Numbered from the stretch's first letter, positions 26,544-35,008 are shown. The stretch is DNA of 64,000 nucleotides from Chitinophaga terrae (ex Kim and Jung 2007) (GCF_900107795.1 NZ_FNRL01000023.1:1-64000), one strand, 5' to 3'. Made by a program: numbers and translations. The notes: a model not told the origin generated them from the letters alone.

Positions 26544-27701
26544 TATAACTTCGCATGCCTGTTGTATCTCTTCAGGTGTAATGATCAATGGAGGTACGAT
26601 CCGCATACATTCCGCCGCAAACAGGAACCAATCTGTAATTACGCCTTTGCTGATACAATAGTCGATCACTTTTTTATTCACTTCGAAGCTCTCAAATTCT
26701 ACGGCGATCATCAATCCCAGTGAACGAACCGCTTTGATAAGCGGATGTTTGAGCTGCTGCAGGAATAACTGTTCTTTTTCCTTTACAGTGCTGATCAGGT
26801 CAGATTCCAGCAATGCCTCAAAGGCAGCAAGGCCAGCGGCGCAGTTAACCGGATGCCCGCCAAATGTAGTGATATGCCCCAGTACAGGCTGGTGAGTGAT
26901 AGACCACATGATCTCGCGGCTGGATATGAAAGCGCCCATTGGCATACCGCCGCCCAGCGCTTTACCAAGCAAAAGTATGTCGGGTACGATATCGAACTGC
27001 TGAAAAGCCCAGAGGGAGCCATTCCTGCCAAATCCGCACTGGATCTCGTCCAGTATCAACAATGCGCCGGTAGCGGTACAACGCTCTCTCAAAGCGTGTA
27101 GCCATTCGCGTTGTGGCACATTTACACCGCCTTCTGCCTGTACGCTTTCCGCTATTACTGCGGCGGTAGCAGAGGTAATAGTATCGAGCGATTCAAAGTC
27201 ATTATAGGTTAATCTCCTTATTCCCGGTAGTAACGGGCGATACGCATTTCTCCAGTATTCATCTCCCAGTATGCTCAGCGCACCCTGTGTAGAACCATGA
27301 TAGCTGCGGTTAAAGCAGGCTATTTCAGTTCTGCCGGTAAATCGTTTGGCCAGCTTCATCGCTCCTTCCACTGCTTCCGCACCTGAATTGGTAAAATATA
27401 CACAGTTAAGATTTTCGGGAAGATGTTGGGTAAGCCTTGTTGCATAAGCCACCTGGGGCGATTGCACAAATTCGCCATACACCAGCAGGTGCATGTATTT
27501 CTGCGATTGTTCCTGTATAGCCTTCACCACCGCGGGATGACAATGCCCAAGATTGCAGACGCTGATGCCGGCGATAAGATCCAGGTATCTTTTGTCGTTC
27601 ACATCCCACATATACATTCCTTCCGCTCTCACAATTTCCAATGCCAGCGGTGCATCGGAAGTTTGTGCCACATGCTGTAAAAAGAGTTGCCTGTTATTCA
27701 T
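26499..27701 (-). CDS. Class III PLP-dependent aminotransferase (acetylornithine aminotransferase-like)
   Basis: This 400-residue enzyme of the aspartate aminotransferase superfamily, class III, includes the cofactor-binding segments YFTNSGAEAVEGAMKLAKR, the conserved LILDEIQCGFGR, and the PLP lysine in LLLGKALGGGMPMGAFIS. Such enzymes transfer the amino group between an omega-amino compound and 2-oxoglutarate. The exact substrate (acetylornithine, ornithine or other) is not decided by the sequence, and no arginine pathway genes are nearby. The C-terminal residues GCSQSGKRSKEA and the stop codon are encoded by a stray fold-back repeat arm, so the tail is probably not native. It has no terminator of its own. 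Confidence 0.9.
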   Translation of the reverse strand: MNNRQLFLQHVAQTSDAPLALEIVRAEGMYMWDVNDKRYLDLIAGISVCNLGHCHPAVVKAIQEQSQKYMHLLVYGEFVQSPQVAYATRLTQHLPENLNCVYFTNSGAEAVEGAMKLAKRFTGRTEIACFNRSYHGSTQGALSILGDEYWRNAYRPLLPGIRRLTYNDFESLDTITSATAAVIAESVQAEGGVNVPQREWLHALRERCTATGALLILDEIQCGFGRNGSLWAFQQFDIVPDILLLGKALGGGMPMGAFISSREIMWSITHQPVLGHITTFGGHPVNCAAGLAAFEALLESDLISTVKEKEQLFLQQLKHPLIKAVRSLGLMIAVEFESFEVNKKVIDYCISKGVITDWFLFAAECMRIVPPLIITPEEIQQACEVILEGCSQSGKRSKEA

Positions 27702-27754
27702 ATCACTTTAATATAAGCTGCGAAGTTAGAAAACAACTGCTAATTAGTAATTGT

Positions 27755-27762
27755 TATATTTG
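27755..27762 (+). promoter_or_regulatory. Candidate -7 promoter element of the carbonic anhydrase gene
   Basis: TATATTTGTG matches TAnnTTTG and ends 24 bases before the ATG. No clear -33 element is visible. Confidence 0.5.
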
Positions 27763-27786
27763 TGATAATCACTTAAACAATTTATT

Positions 27787-28329
27787 ATGGCGCATATTAT
27801 CACTCTCAATGGTAAAACTCCTGAAATTCCTGAAGGCTGCTACATTGCACCCAATGCAACAATAGTAGGCGATGTGGTAGCGGGCAAGGGATGCACGTTC
27901 TGGTTCAATGCTGTAGTACGCGGCGATGTGAACAGCATCAAGTTAGGAGATAATGTAAATGTACAGGACGGAGCCGTGATCCACTGTACCTACCAGAAAA
28001 CGAAAACTATTGTGGGTAATAATGTTTCCATAGGCCATAACGCTATTTTGCATGGCTGTACAGTGGAAGATAACGTATTGATCGGTATGGGCGCCATCGT
28101 GATGGATAACGCGAAGATCGACAGCAACAGCATCATTGCTGCGGGCGCGGTGGTATTAAGCGGCACCCATGTTGAAGCAGGTACCGTATATGCAGGCGTG
28201 CCAGCCAAGAAGGTAAAAGACATCGACATGGAGCTGATCAAAGGAGAGATCAACCGTATTTCCAAAAACTACCTTATGTACGCTTCCTGGTACGAAGAAC
28301 ACGCCACTGAAACAGAAGAATCCAAATAA
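27787..28329 (+). CDS. Gamma carbonic anhydrase family protein
   Basis: This 180-residue left-handed beta-helix protein belongs to the gamma carbonic anhydrase (YrdA/CaiE-like) group. Hexapeptide repeats are visible throughout (IVGDVVAGKGCTFWFNAVVRGD). The three metal-ligand histidines are present in VIHCT and IGHNAILHGC. The protein may hydrate CO2, but many relatives show little activity and the role is uncertain. The C-terminus ends with an alpha helix (NRISKNYLMYASWYEEH), as in the family. It begins a plus-strand group with the two tiny lipoproteins at 28374 and 28535. Confidence 0.93.
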   Translation: MAHIITLNGKTPEIPEGCYIAPNATIVGDVVAGKGCTFWFNAVVRGDVNSIKLGDNVNVQDGAVIHCTYQKTKTIVGNNVSIGHNAILHGCTVEDNVLIGMGAIVMDNAKIDSNSIIAAGAVVLSGTHVEAGTVYAGVPAKKVKDIDMELIKGEINRISKNYLMYASWYEEHATETEESK

Positions 28330-28373
28330 TACATATTTGAAAAAATAGCTATATTGCAGATAAATACCCTCCT

Positions 28374-28523
28374 ATGAAAAGAGTGATTTATCTGCTTTTA
28401 GCTGGCAGTATCCTGTGTACCTCCTGTTCTTCTCAAAAAACGGGCTGTCCTGCCTCCAATTATTACACGAAGGACATTAAGCAACAAAACCGTAAAGCGG
28501 GCAAACAAATGCGTCTGTTCTAA
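28374..28523 (+). CDS. Tiny lipoprotein 1 (49 residues)
   Basis: This small gene starts MKRVIYLLLAGSILCTSCSS: a short basic start, a hydrophobic stretch and a lipidation cysteine near residue 18. The mature part is only about 30 residues (SQKTGCPASNYYTKDIK and on), with a second cysteine in the sequence KTGCP. It lies 44 bases after the carbonic anhydrase and 11 bases before a second, similar gene. Gene finders with a 60-residue cutoff would miss it. The two share the lipobox cysteine and a [KT]GCP motif spaced seven residues from it, which suggests paralogs. No function is known. Confidence 0.75.
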   Translation: MKRVIYLLLAGSILCTSCSSQKTGCPASNYYTKDIKQQNRKAGKQMRLF

Positions 28524-28534
28524 ACCCCCGTTTT

Positions 28535-28672
28535 ATGCGTAGAATCGTTGCCGTACTCCTCCTGCTGCTGGTAATTTCGTCGTGCCGTACCCAGAAAAAA
28601 GGGTGTCCTCAGCCCCGGCGCAACTGGGGCGCCGAAAAAGTGCTGGATGAATTAAGTAAACCTAAACGTTAG
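28535..28672 (+). CDS. Tiny lipoprotein 2 (45 residues)
   Basis: This gene starts MRRIVAVLLLLLVISSCRTQ, with a typical lipoprotein signal and a cysteine at residue 17. KKGCPQPRRNWGAEKVLDEL follows. The mature peptide is about 28 residues and very basic. The KKGCP motif parallels KTGCP in the preceding gene. The gene begins 11 bases after the stop of lipoprotein 1 and overlaps the end of the convergent rsgA by four bases. Codon use looks like its neighbours and both genes have intact signal peptides, which supports coding status. Confidence 0.75.
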   Translation: MRRIVAVLLLLLVISSCRTQKKGCPQPRRNWGAEKVLDELSKPKR

Positions 28673-29604
28673 TATGTTTCTTCTTCTATAGAATCGAGGA
28701 TCGTAGCATAACTGACATACCTGTCGGGATCAATGATCCCTTCTTCCACTGCGTCTTTGACCGCGCATCCCGGTTCATTGAGATGCAGGCAGTTATTGAA
28801 CTGGCATTGGGTAATGAAAGGCTGCATTTCCAGGAAATAATGGGAAAGTTCAGTTTTAGGGATATCTACTATCCCGAATTCCCTGACCCCGGGCGTATCT
28901 ATCAGGCGGCCGCCAAATGGCAGGTCGTGCATTTCGGCGAAGGTAGTGGTATGCAATCCTTTCCCGCTCCAGCCGCTTACAGCTTTTGTTTTCAGCTCCA
29001 GCCCCGGCATGAGGGCGTTTATCAGGGAAGATTTCCCCACTCCGGAGTGGCCAGACATAAGGGTAGTCTTATCTTTCAGCAATTCGGTCACTTCGTCTAT
29101 CCCGTCGCCGTTCTTAGCGGAAACCAATAATACTTTATAACCGATCCCTGTATACAGGGCTTCAATTGCCTCGAATTTCTCCAATTCCTTATCCCTGTAA
29201 ATATCTTTCTTGTTGAACACCAGGATAACGGGAATATGGTAGGCTGCGGCAGTAACCAGGAACCTGTCTATAAACCCTTGCGAGGTCCTTGGTTCCTTAA
29301 CGGTACACACCAGTACCGCCTGGTCGAGATTAGCCGCTACAATGTGTTTTTTGTTCTTGCCATGAGGGGAGGCCCGCACAATATAGTTTGTACGTGGCAG
29401 GATATCGGTGATCATGGCATTCTTTGCATTTGCATCGCTATCATCTGCCTCAATAGCGATCTGATCACCAACCGCTATCGGGTTAGTGGAGGTAATATCA
29501 TCATTCTTCTTGAAGATACCTTTCATCCTGGCCTGGAAGGTTTCTCCATCAGCTGTTTTAACTGTGTACCAGCTGCCCGTTGATTTATATACTGTTGCTT
29601 GCAA
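28669..29604 (-). CDS. rsgA: Ribosome small-subunit GTPase RsgA
   Basis: This 311-residue circularly permuted GTPase releases biogenesis factors from the 30S subunit late in assembly. It has an N-terminal OB fold. The GTPase motifs occur in permuted order: G4 LVFNKKDIY, then G1 GHSGVGKSSLINAL and G3 DTPGVREFG. A C-terminal zinc-binding segment (QCQFNNCLHLNEPGCAVKDAV) follows. All motifs are intact and the length is usual. It is convergent with the tiny lipoprotein gene at 28535 and preceded by fold-back repeat B (29636-29836), with 31 bases between the start codon and the repeat. Confidence 0.96.
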   Translation of the reverse strand: MQATVYKSTGSWYTVKTADGETFQARMKGIFKKNDDITSTNPIAVGDQIAIEADDSDANAKNAMITDILPRTNYIVRASPHGKNKKHIVAANLDQAVLVCTVKEPRTSQGFIDRFLVTAAAYHIPVILVFNKKDIYRDKELEKFEAIEALYTGIGYKVLLVSAKNGDGIDEVTELLKDKTTLMSGHSGVGKSSLINALMPGLELKTKAVSGWSGKGLHTTTFAEMHDLPFGGRLIDTPGVREFGIVDIPKTELSHYFLEMQPFITQCQFNNCLHLNEPGCAVKDAVEEGIIDPDRYVSYATILDSIEEETY

Positions 29605-29635
29605 ATGCGCTGAATTTAGACCCCAAATATAAGGA

Positions 29636-29836
29636 GGGTTTCACGCAAAGACGCCAAGGAAGCAAAGAACGCAAAGGATTTTTTTAAGAAAAATTAAGAT
29701 TATTAAGGATATATTAAGAAAGTAAAGGGAAAGAGGATCATGCTATACAACATAATCTTCTTTCCCTTTGCTTTCTTATTTCACTTAAAAAATTTCTTTG
29801 CGTTCTTTGCTTCCTTGGCGTCTTTGCGTGAACCCT
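29636..29836. repeat. Fold-back repeat, full copy B
   Basis: The outer arms are 29636-29698 (GGGTTTCACGCAAAGACGCC, AAGGAAGCAAAGAACGCAAA) and 29787-29836, near-perfect complements. An inner stem lies at 29716-29780 (AAGAAAGTAAAGGGAAAGA with TCTTTCCCTTTGCTTTCTT), joined by GGATCAT-N3-ATACAACATAA. The plan (outer stem, inner stem, GGATCAT near the middle) is the same as in copy A. The right end abuts the stop codon of the BatA gene. The whole could fold into a long hairpin in RNA. Confidence 0.9.
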
Positions 29837-30845
29837 ATGGTAAGCTTTTGAAGAGGGTGTATCGCAGTACTACCTCCAGCAGGATACAAGCCAGGGCGAT
29901 CATTGCCAGGATAAAGAAATGTTCGGCGAAGCGTTTGTAAGAAGTGATCTCCACTTTGGTTTTCTCCAGCTGGTCAATTTCATTGTAGATGCTTTTCAGG
30001 TCGTTGGTATTGGTAGCCCGGAAATATTTACCGCCGGTTTCCTTGGAGATCTTTTTCATCAGCGGCTCGTCTATCTGCACATCCTGCATTACGGTTTGCA
30101 CGCTTCCGTCGGCCATTGGCATGGGGAACGGCGCTTTTCCGATGGTTCCTACCCCAATGGTATATACCCTTATCTTAAAGGCTTTTGCGATTTCAAGAGC
30201 GGTTAAAGGGTCTACCAGGCCGGTATTGTTAACCCCGTCTGTTAAGAGGATGATCACTTTACTTTTTGCGTGGCTGTTCCTCAGGCGGTCTACAGAGGTG
30301 GCAAGTCCCATACCGATGGCTGTTCCATCCTGCAACATACCGCTTTTCACCTGCATGATCTGGTTTTTCAGCACGGCATGGTCAGTGGTAATAGGGCATT
30401 GGGTAAAACTTTCTCCGGAGAACACCACCAGGCCGATACGGTCGCTGATCCTTTTATCAACGAAATCGGCTGCCACACGTTTGGCCGCTTCCAGCCTGTT
30501 AGGCTGCAGGTCTTCTGCCAGCATACTTCCCGAAATATCTACTGCCAGCACAATGTCAATTCCTTCACTGTCGATACTTTCAGAGGTATTGGAAGTCTGG
30601 GGGCGAGCCAGGGCTACGATCAGCGCACTGATCGCCAATAAACGCAGTACCAGCAGTATAGGTCTGAACCTCACTTTCCAGGAAACAGGCAAGCCTTTGA
30701 GACCTTCTACAGAAGATACCATCATAATGGCCTGCTTCTTCTTTCTCCCGGCAAAATACCAGTAAATAAGCACTGGTACCAGCAACAGAAGCCATAAGAA
30801 AGCCGGATAAGCAAATTCGATATTTTTCCAGGTAAGCAGCTCCAT
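29835..30845 (-). CDS. batA: BatA-like von Willebrand factor A domain protein
   Basis: This 336-residue membrane protein has two N-terminal membrane segments (FLWLLLLVPVLIYWYFAG and a second near residue 60), a VWA domain and a C-terminal helix. The metal-ion-dependent adhesion motif DxSxS is present as AVDISGSM, with the later threonine and aspartate (LLTDGVNNTG). In the Bacteroides aerotolerance (Bat) operons, such proteins work with MoxR ATPases in the inner membrane. It is the last gene of a four-gene unit (MoxR, DUF58, BatD/DUF4381-like, BatA). The usual BatB and later genes are absent here, and the fold-back repeat starts exactly at its stop codon. Confidence 0.92.
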   Translation of the reverse strand: MELLTWKNIEFAYPAFLWLLLLVPVLIYWYFAGRKKKQAIMMVSSVEGLKGLPVSWKVRFRPILLVLRLLAISALIVALARPQTSNTSESIDSEGIDIVLAVDISGSMLAEDLQPNRLEAAKRVAADFVDKRISDRIGLVVFSGESFTQCPITTDHAVLKNQIMQVKSGMLQDGTAIGMGLATSVDRLRNSHAKSKVIILLTDGVNNTGLVDPLTALEIAKAFKIRVYTIGVGTIGKAPFPMPMADGSVQTVMQDVQIDEPLMKKISKETGGKYFRATNTNDLKSIYNEIDQLEKTKVEITSYKRFAEHFFILAMIALACILLEVVLRYTLFKSLP

Positions 30846-30855
30846 TCTTTCTTAA

Positions 30856-31836
30856 TTAATGATTTTCGCTTTTAGTCTCCTGGGCCGGTTCCACTTTTGG
30901 AGGGCGGGTCCATTCCAGGATCTCTTCCGCTTTCTTCATGCAATCTTCGTGTTCGTCGGGTGTTGGCTGCAGTTTGGCGAATTTGGCCAGGTCGGCTATT
31001 GCCAGTAAGCTGCGCAGCTTATCCCGTTGCTGATTCAGTTTGGTGATCGGTTTTATGTTATTCAGCAGTTCCTCACTTGTCAGTTCCAGTGCGGCGATAC
31101 CAAACTGGTTCTCGAAGTAGGTACGAAGAATGTCTGTCAGGCGTGTATAATATTGTTTGACATCTCCCTGTTGCCACAGCTTCTCTTCTTTCAGCGCTTT
31201 CAGGTTATGAACAGCCAGTTCATACGGGGAGATGGTTGGTACGTTCACTACCGGCGCTTTCTTAGGCTTGCGGCGGAAGAACCAGATCAATCCTCCTATC
31301 AGCAGCACAAGACCGGCGCCTATAGCCAGGTAGATCCAGTAGTCCCAGATATTCCAGGGTACCGATTGCACTGTTTTAATAGGTTTGAATGCTTTGGTAG
31401 TATCTACTGCTACCGTATTCACATCGATCCCGATAGGCTGGGTGAAAGCCGAATCCGGCGTTCCGGAGGCGTCTACCACTTCAAAACGTACAGGGGGGAA
31501 GGTCCAGTGGCCGGAATCGAAGCTGGTAAGCGTATAGGTCTGGTGCAGCAGGTGCCGGGTTCCATCCTGTACCGTATCAATAGCTGAACGGTTAACCACT
31601 TCGAAATGGTCGAGTGAATCAGGTATTACAGGAAAGGCAACTTTAAAATTTGCATTGCTGATCTGAGCTGGAGTTAACGTAGCGGTCAGTTGCAGTTTTA
31701 TCTGCTCACCAATCCGGATACTGTTGGTATCTGTTTGCGCAATAACGGAGATCTGCTGGGCCAGCAGTCCGAATGGCAACATCATTACCAGTAAGCAGGA
31801 TAAAAATATACGTTTGATAGCTTGTCGGTTATCCAT
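30856..31836 (-). CDS. BatD/DUF4381-like membrane protein
   Basis: This 326-residue protein has a signal peptide (RIFLSCLLVMMLPFGLLAQ), an Ig-like periplasmic region (IRIGEQIKLQLTATLTPAQ), a membrane segment near residues 170-190 and a cytoplasmic C-terminal helical domain (YYTRLTDILRTYFENQFG), as in DUF4381 proteins. Such proteins accompany MoxR-AAA/VWA systems, where they are thought to sit between the ATPase and the VWA partner. The gap to BatA is 10 bases and to the DUF58 gene 18 bases, so cotranscription is very likely. Confidence 0.82.
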   Translation of the reverse strand: MDNRQAIKRIFLSCLLVMMLPFGLLAQQISVIAQTDTNSIRIGEQIKLQLTATLTPAQISNANFKVAFPVIPDSLDHFEVVNRSAIDTVQDGTRHLLHQTYTLTSFDSGHWTFPPVRFEVVDASGTPDSAFTQPIGIDVNTVAVDTTKAFKPIKTVQSVPWNIWDYWIYLAIGAGLVLLIGGLIWFFRRKPKKAPVVNVPTISPYELAVHNLKALKEEKLWQQGDVKQYYTRLTDILRTYFENQFGIAALELTSEELLNNIKPITKLNQQRDKLRSLLAIADLAKFAKLQPTPDEHEDCMKKAEEILEWTRPPKVEPAQETKSENH

Positions 31837-31854
31837 GTTAAATCTGCTCTCCTT

Positions 31855-32721
31855 TTATGCTCTGTTCAGGAAAAATGTCTGTAATGCCTTCACATAGTCT
31901 TCATCTGTACGAATGCTCATCAGCTCTGCACCGCTTTTCATAAAAGCATTTCTGCAGTATTGGGAATGCTGAAGGAACTGTTGTTCGTAGTGCTGGCGTA
32001 CCTTTTTATCGGTTGTATCGATCCATTGGGCAGCGCCTGTTTCTGCATCGGCTACCTGTATCAGACCTACTGCAGGCAGTTCTTTATCCCGCTGGTCGTA
32101 TACCTGTATTCCTACCACGTCGTGCCTGCGGGCAGCTATGTTCAGAGCTTCCTGGTAGTTTCCTGAAAGAAAATCGCTTAACATAAAAACAATGCTTCTT
32201 TTTTTGGTAGCATTGTTAAAGAAGCGGAGTGTTTCTTTGATATTGGTTCCTTTTCGTTTAGGCGTAAATGAGAGTAATTCCCGGATGATGAAAAGGATAT
32301 GGGATTTACCCTTTTTAGGAGGAATATATTTCTCCATTCCATCGCTAAAAAAGATCACGCCTACTTTATCATTGTTGTTAATGGCAGAAAAAGCCAGTAC
32401 AGCGCAGAGTTCGGTGATCAGGGCGCGTTTATCCTGTTTCTTTGTTCCGAAGGAAGAGCTTTCGCTGACATCAACCAGCAGCATCACTGTCAATTCTCTT
32501 TCTTCTTCAAACACTTTAACGAAGGGATGGTTAAAACGTGCAGTAACATTCCAATCGATCGACCGCACATCGTCGCCGAAGTGGTAGTCTCTTACTTCGC
32601 TGAACGACATACCACGACCTTTGAAGGCGCTATGGTATTCGCCTGCAAAAATGTGATTGGTAAGACCTTTGGTCTTTATTTCGATCTGTCTTACCTTTTT
32701 TAATATATCAGCTGTATCCAC
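31855..32721 (-). CDS. DUF58 domain protein
   Basis: This 288-residue cytosolic protein has the DUF58 core RDYHFGDDVRSIDWNVTAR near residue 45 and a VWA-like half with LLVDVSESSSFG. Family members occur immediately after MoxR genes and are thought to bind the ATPase or its client. The full motif set is present. It lies 44 bases after moxR and 18 bases before the BatD-like gene. No catalytic residues are known for this family. Confidence 0.92.
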   Translation of the reverse strand: MDTADILKKVRQIEIKTKGLTNHIFAGEYHSAFKGRGMSFSEVRDYHFGDDVRSIDWNVTARFNHPFVKVFEEERELTVMLLVDVSESSSFGTKKQDKRALITELCAVLAFSAINNNDKVGVIFFSDGMEKYIPPKKGKSHILFIIRELLSFTPKRKGTNIKETLRFFNNATKKRSIVFMLSDFLSGNYQEALNIAARRHDVVGIQVYDQRDKELPAVGLIQVADAETGAAQWIDTTDKKVRQHYEQQFLQHSQYCRNAFMKSGAELMSIRTDEDYVKALQTFFLNRA

Positions 32722-32765
32722 CAGGAAAAAAATTAAGAGTGATCAATCGTTTGTTACGGCAATGC

Positions 32766-33767
32766 TTAAGGCACTTCTACGGTGTTCAGGATTTCGCTCA
32801 GGATGTTTTCGCTGGTTACGTTCTCTGCTTCTGCTTCATAGGTCAGGCCAACACGGTGACGCATTACGTCGAAACAGATGTTGCGAACGTCTTCTGGGAT
32901 CACATATCCTCTGCGTTTCATGAAAGCGTAGGCTTTGGCAGCCCAGGCCAGGTTGATACTGGCTCTTGGCGAACCGCCGTAGGCGATCAATGGTTTTAAC
33001 TTGTTAAGTTTATACTCTTCCGGGTGCCGGGTAGCAAAAACGATATCGAGGATATATTTTTCGATCTTTTCATCCATGTATACTTCCCGTACCAGTTTCC
33101 TTGCCTCCAGGATATCTCCTGGCTGGATAACCGGGCGGATAGCGGTGTTCATATCCGGGTTCAGGTTCTGACGGATGATCAGTTTTTCTTCTTCCTTGGT
33201 AGGGTAGCCGATCACGATCTTGAGCATAAAACGGTCTACCTGCGCTTCAGGAAGCATATAGGTACCTTCCTGTTCTATCGGGTTCTGGGTAGCCAGTACC
33301 AGGAAAGGTTCGTCTAGTTTGAAGGTAGTATCGCCAATGGTGATCTGGCGTTCCTGCATGGCTTCCAGCAGGGCGCTTTGCACTTTGGCAGGGGCACGGT
33401 TAATTTCATCTGCCAGGATAAAGTTGGCGAAGATAGGACCACGACGAACTACAAACTCATTTTTCTGCTGGTTGTAGATCATGGTACCTATTACGTCGGC
33501 CGGCAACAGGTCGGGAGTGAACTGGATACGGCTGAATTTAGCGTTGATGGCAGAAGAAAGGGATTTGATAGATAATGTTTTTGCAAGCCCGGGAACCCCT
33601 TCCAGCAATACGTGGCCTTGCGCCAGCAAACCGATCAGGAGCCTTTCGACCATATAACGTTGACCAACGATCACTTTACCTAATTCCATATTGAGCAGGT
33701 CCACAAACGCACTCGCCTGATGGATCTTCTCATTTAACTGACGAATATCGGTAGATGTATTTTCCAT
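32766..33767 (-). CDS. moxR: MoxR family AAA+ ATPase
   Basis: This 333-residue ATPase has Walker A LEGVPGLAKT near residue 58, Walker B ILADEINRAPAKVQ near 117 and sensor ATQNPIEQEGTY, all intact. MoxR proteins act as chaperone-like motors that mature or regulate partners with VWA domains, such as BatA in the same operon. It is the first gene of the operon. The 230-base region upstream contains no convincing -33/-7 pair for it, so the promoter is not assigned. The length and start fit the family. Confidence 0.95.
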   Translation of the reverse strand: MENTSTDIRQLNEKIHQASAFVDLLNMELGKVIVGQRYMVERLLIGLLAQGHVLLEGVPGLAKTLSIKSLSSAINAKFSRIQFTPDLLPADVIGTMIYNQQKNEFVVRRGPIFANFILADEINRAPAKVQSALLEAMQERQITIGDTTFKLDEPFLVLATQNPIEQEGTYMLPEAQVDRFMLKIVIGYPTKEEEKLIIRQNLNPDMNTAIRPVIQPGDILEARKLVREVYMDEKIEKYILDIVFATRHPEEYKLNKLKPLIAYGGSPRASINLAWAAKAYAFMKRRGYVIPEDVRNICFDVMRHRVGLTYEAEAENVTSENILSEILNTVEVP

Positions 33768-33953
33768 GCTATTAATTTTTCAGGATTGCTAAAATAAACA
33801 TTCTCTTGTCAATTAAAACTTATTACTATGTGAATGTGCCGTTAAAATGCTGTTAAACTTGCGCCTGTGGCTCATTTCTGTAAATTTAGCCTTTCATGAC
33901 GCTGTCTAAATTAATAAAGCCGGGGATATTTATATAATAAATTTCCTATAATG

Positions 33954-33961
33954 TACCTTTG
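33954..33961 (+). promoter_or_regulatory. Candidate -7 promoter element of the 34001 gene
   Basis: TACCTTTGCG matches TAnnTTTG and ends 39 bases before the ATG at 34001. The preceding AT-rich stretch has no clear TTTG at -33. Confidence 0.5.
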
Positions 33962-34000
33962 CGCTGAAGCAGCAATTTGATCACCTAATAAACATTTAGC

Positions 34001-34339
34001 ATGGAAGACTTTGAGCAGCGGTGGAAACCAATTGAACAAATGCTGGCTGAAAGGTTTGGAAAAACTCCGAATATGGAAGCCATCCTGTTCCTCATTGGCG
34101 TTAATGAGTTAAACAATCTGACAAAAAAGAAATATACGAAAGAACAAAAGCAGGACCTTATGCACGTTGCCGTATGTACGTTATTGAGCCGCAGCGGGTA
34201 TTATGAGCTGGAAGGTTACGATAAAGACGGCTGGCCTCATTTCCGGGAACTGCAGCCTGTTCCGAAGTTGGGAATGGAAGAACAGGAACGTTTCCTGAAA
34301 GAGCATATAATTGATTATTTTACGGATCATGACGCTTAA
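34001..34339 (+). CDS. Conserved small cytosolic protein of unknown function
   Basis: This 112-residue soluble protein has no signal peptide or membrane segment. It begins MEDFEQRWKPIEQMLAERFG and contains TKKKYTKEQKQDLMHVAVCT and LSRSGYYELEGYDKDGWPHF. It is probably mostly helical. I recognise the type as conserved in Bacteroidota, but no function is assigned. The cyclophilin gene begins nine bases after its stop, so the two form a small operon behind the -7 element at 33954. Confidence 0.8.
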   Translation: MEDFEQRWKPIEQMLAERFGKTPNMEAILFLIGVNELNNLTKKKYTKEQKQDLMHVAVCTLLSRSGYYELEGYDKDGWPHFRELQPVPKLGMEEQERFLKEHIIDYFTDHDA

Positions 34340-34348
34340 AGCCTATAT

Positions 34349-35008
34349 ATGAAAAGACTGCTACTCCTTTTTACCCTGCTGTTAACGGTTCTATTTACAG
34401 ACGCCAAGAACAGGAAGATCAGGATCTCTACCCCCTATGGCGTAATGATCATCAAATTATACGACCAGACGCCCAAGCACCGCGATAACTTCATCAAACT
34501 GACCAGGCGTCATTTTTATGACAGTACCCTTTTTCACCGGGTGATCCGGAACTTTATGATACAGGGAGGGGACCCTGATTCCAAACACGCTGCAAAAGGC
34601 GCGTTGCTGGGAGAAGGAGATGTAGGCTATACGATACCGGCCGAGTTCCAGCTGGATCTTTTCCATCGCAAGGGAGCCCTTGCCGCAGCCAGGGATAATC
34701 GCCCGGATAAGGCCTCTTCCGGTTGCCAGTTCTATATCGTACAGGGTAAAATGTTTACAGATGCTCAACTGGATACATTGGAGCGAACAAGGCTGGGAGG
34801 CAGGAAAATACCGGTAGACCAGCGGGAGATCTATAAAACCATCGGAGGCGCCCCGCACCTGGATCAGAGCTATACGGTATTTGGACAGGTTATCAAAGGG
34901 ATGGAGGTGATCGATAAGATAGCGGCTGTGCAAACAGATAAGAACAACAGGCCGGTCACCGATGTACCAATGAAGATCAGGCTTATAAGGAAATGGCTGT
35001 TCTTTTAG
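34349..35008 (+). CDS. Periplasmic cyclophilin-type peptidyl-prolyl isomerase
   Basis: This 219-residue proline isomerase is preceded by a short signal peptide (MKRLLLLFTLLLTVLFTDAKN). The active-site segment FHRVIRNFMIQGGDP, with its catalytic arginine, and TVFGQVIKGMEVIDKIA are typical. The family helps fold secreted and outer membrane proteins. It is the second gene after the small protein at 34001, and gcvH begins 56 bases later, probably as a separate unit. The length is slightly above the usual 170-200 residues because of an insert around residues 140-165. Confidence 0.9.
   Translation: MKRLLLLFTLLLTVLFTDAKNRKIRISTPYGVMIIKLYDQTPKHRDNFIKLTRRHFYDSTLFHRVIRNFMIQGGDPDSKHAAKGALLGEGDVGYTIPAEFQLDLFHRKGALAAARDNRPDKASSGCQFYIVQGKMFTDAQLDTLERTRLGGRKIPVDQREIYKTIGGAPHLDQSYTVFGQVIKGMEVIDKIAAVQTDKNNRPVTDVPMKIRLIRKWLFF

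Noticed and set aside
29740..29940. 66-residue plus-strand open frame
   Set aside because: It is the translation of fold-back repeat B and the antisense of the BatA end.
29989..30765. 258-residue plus-strand open frame opposite BatA
   Set aside because: It is antisense to a well-supported VWA gene and has no signal, domain or promoter of its own.
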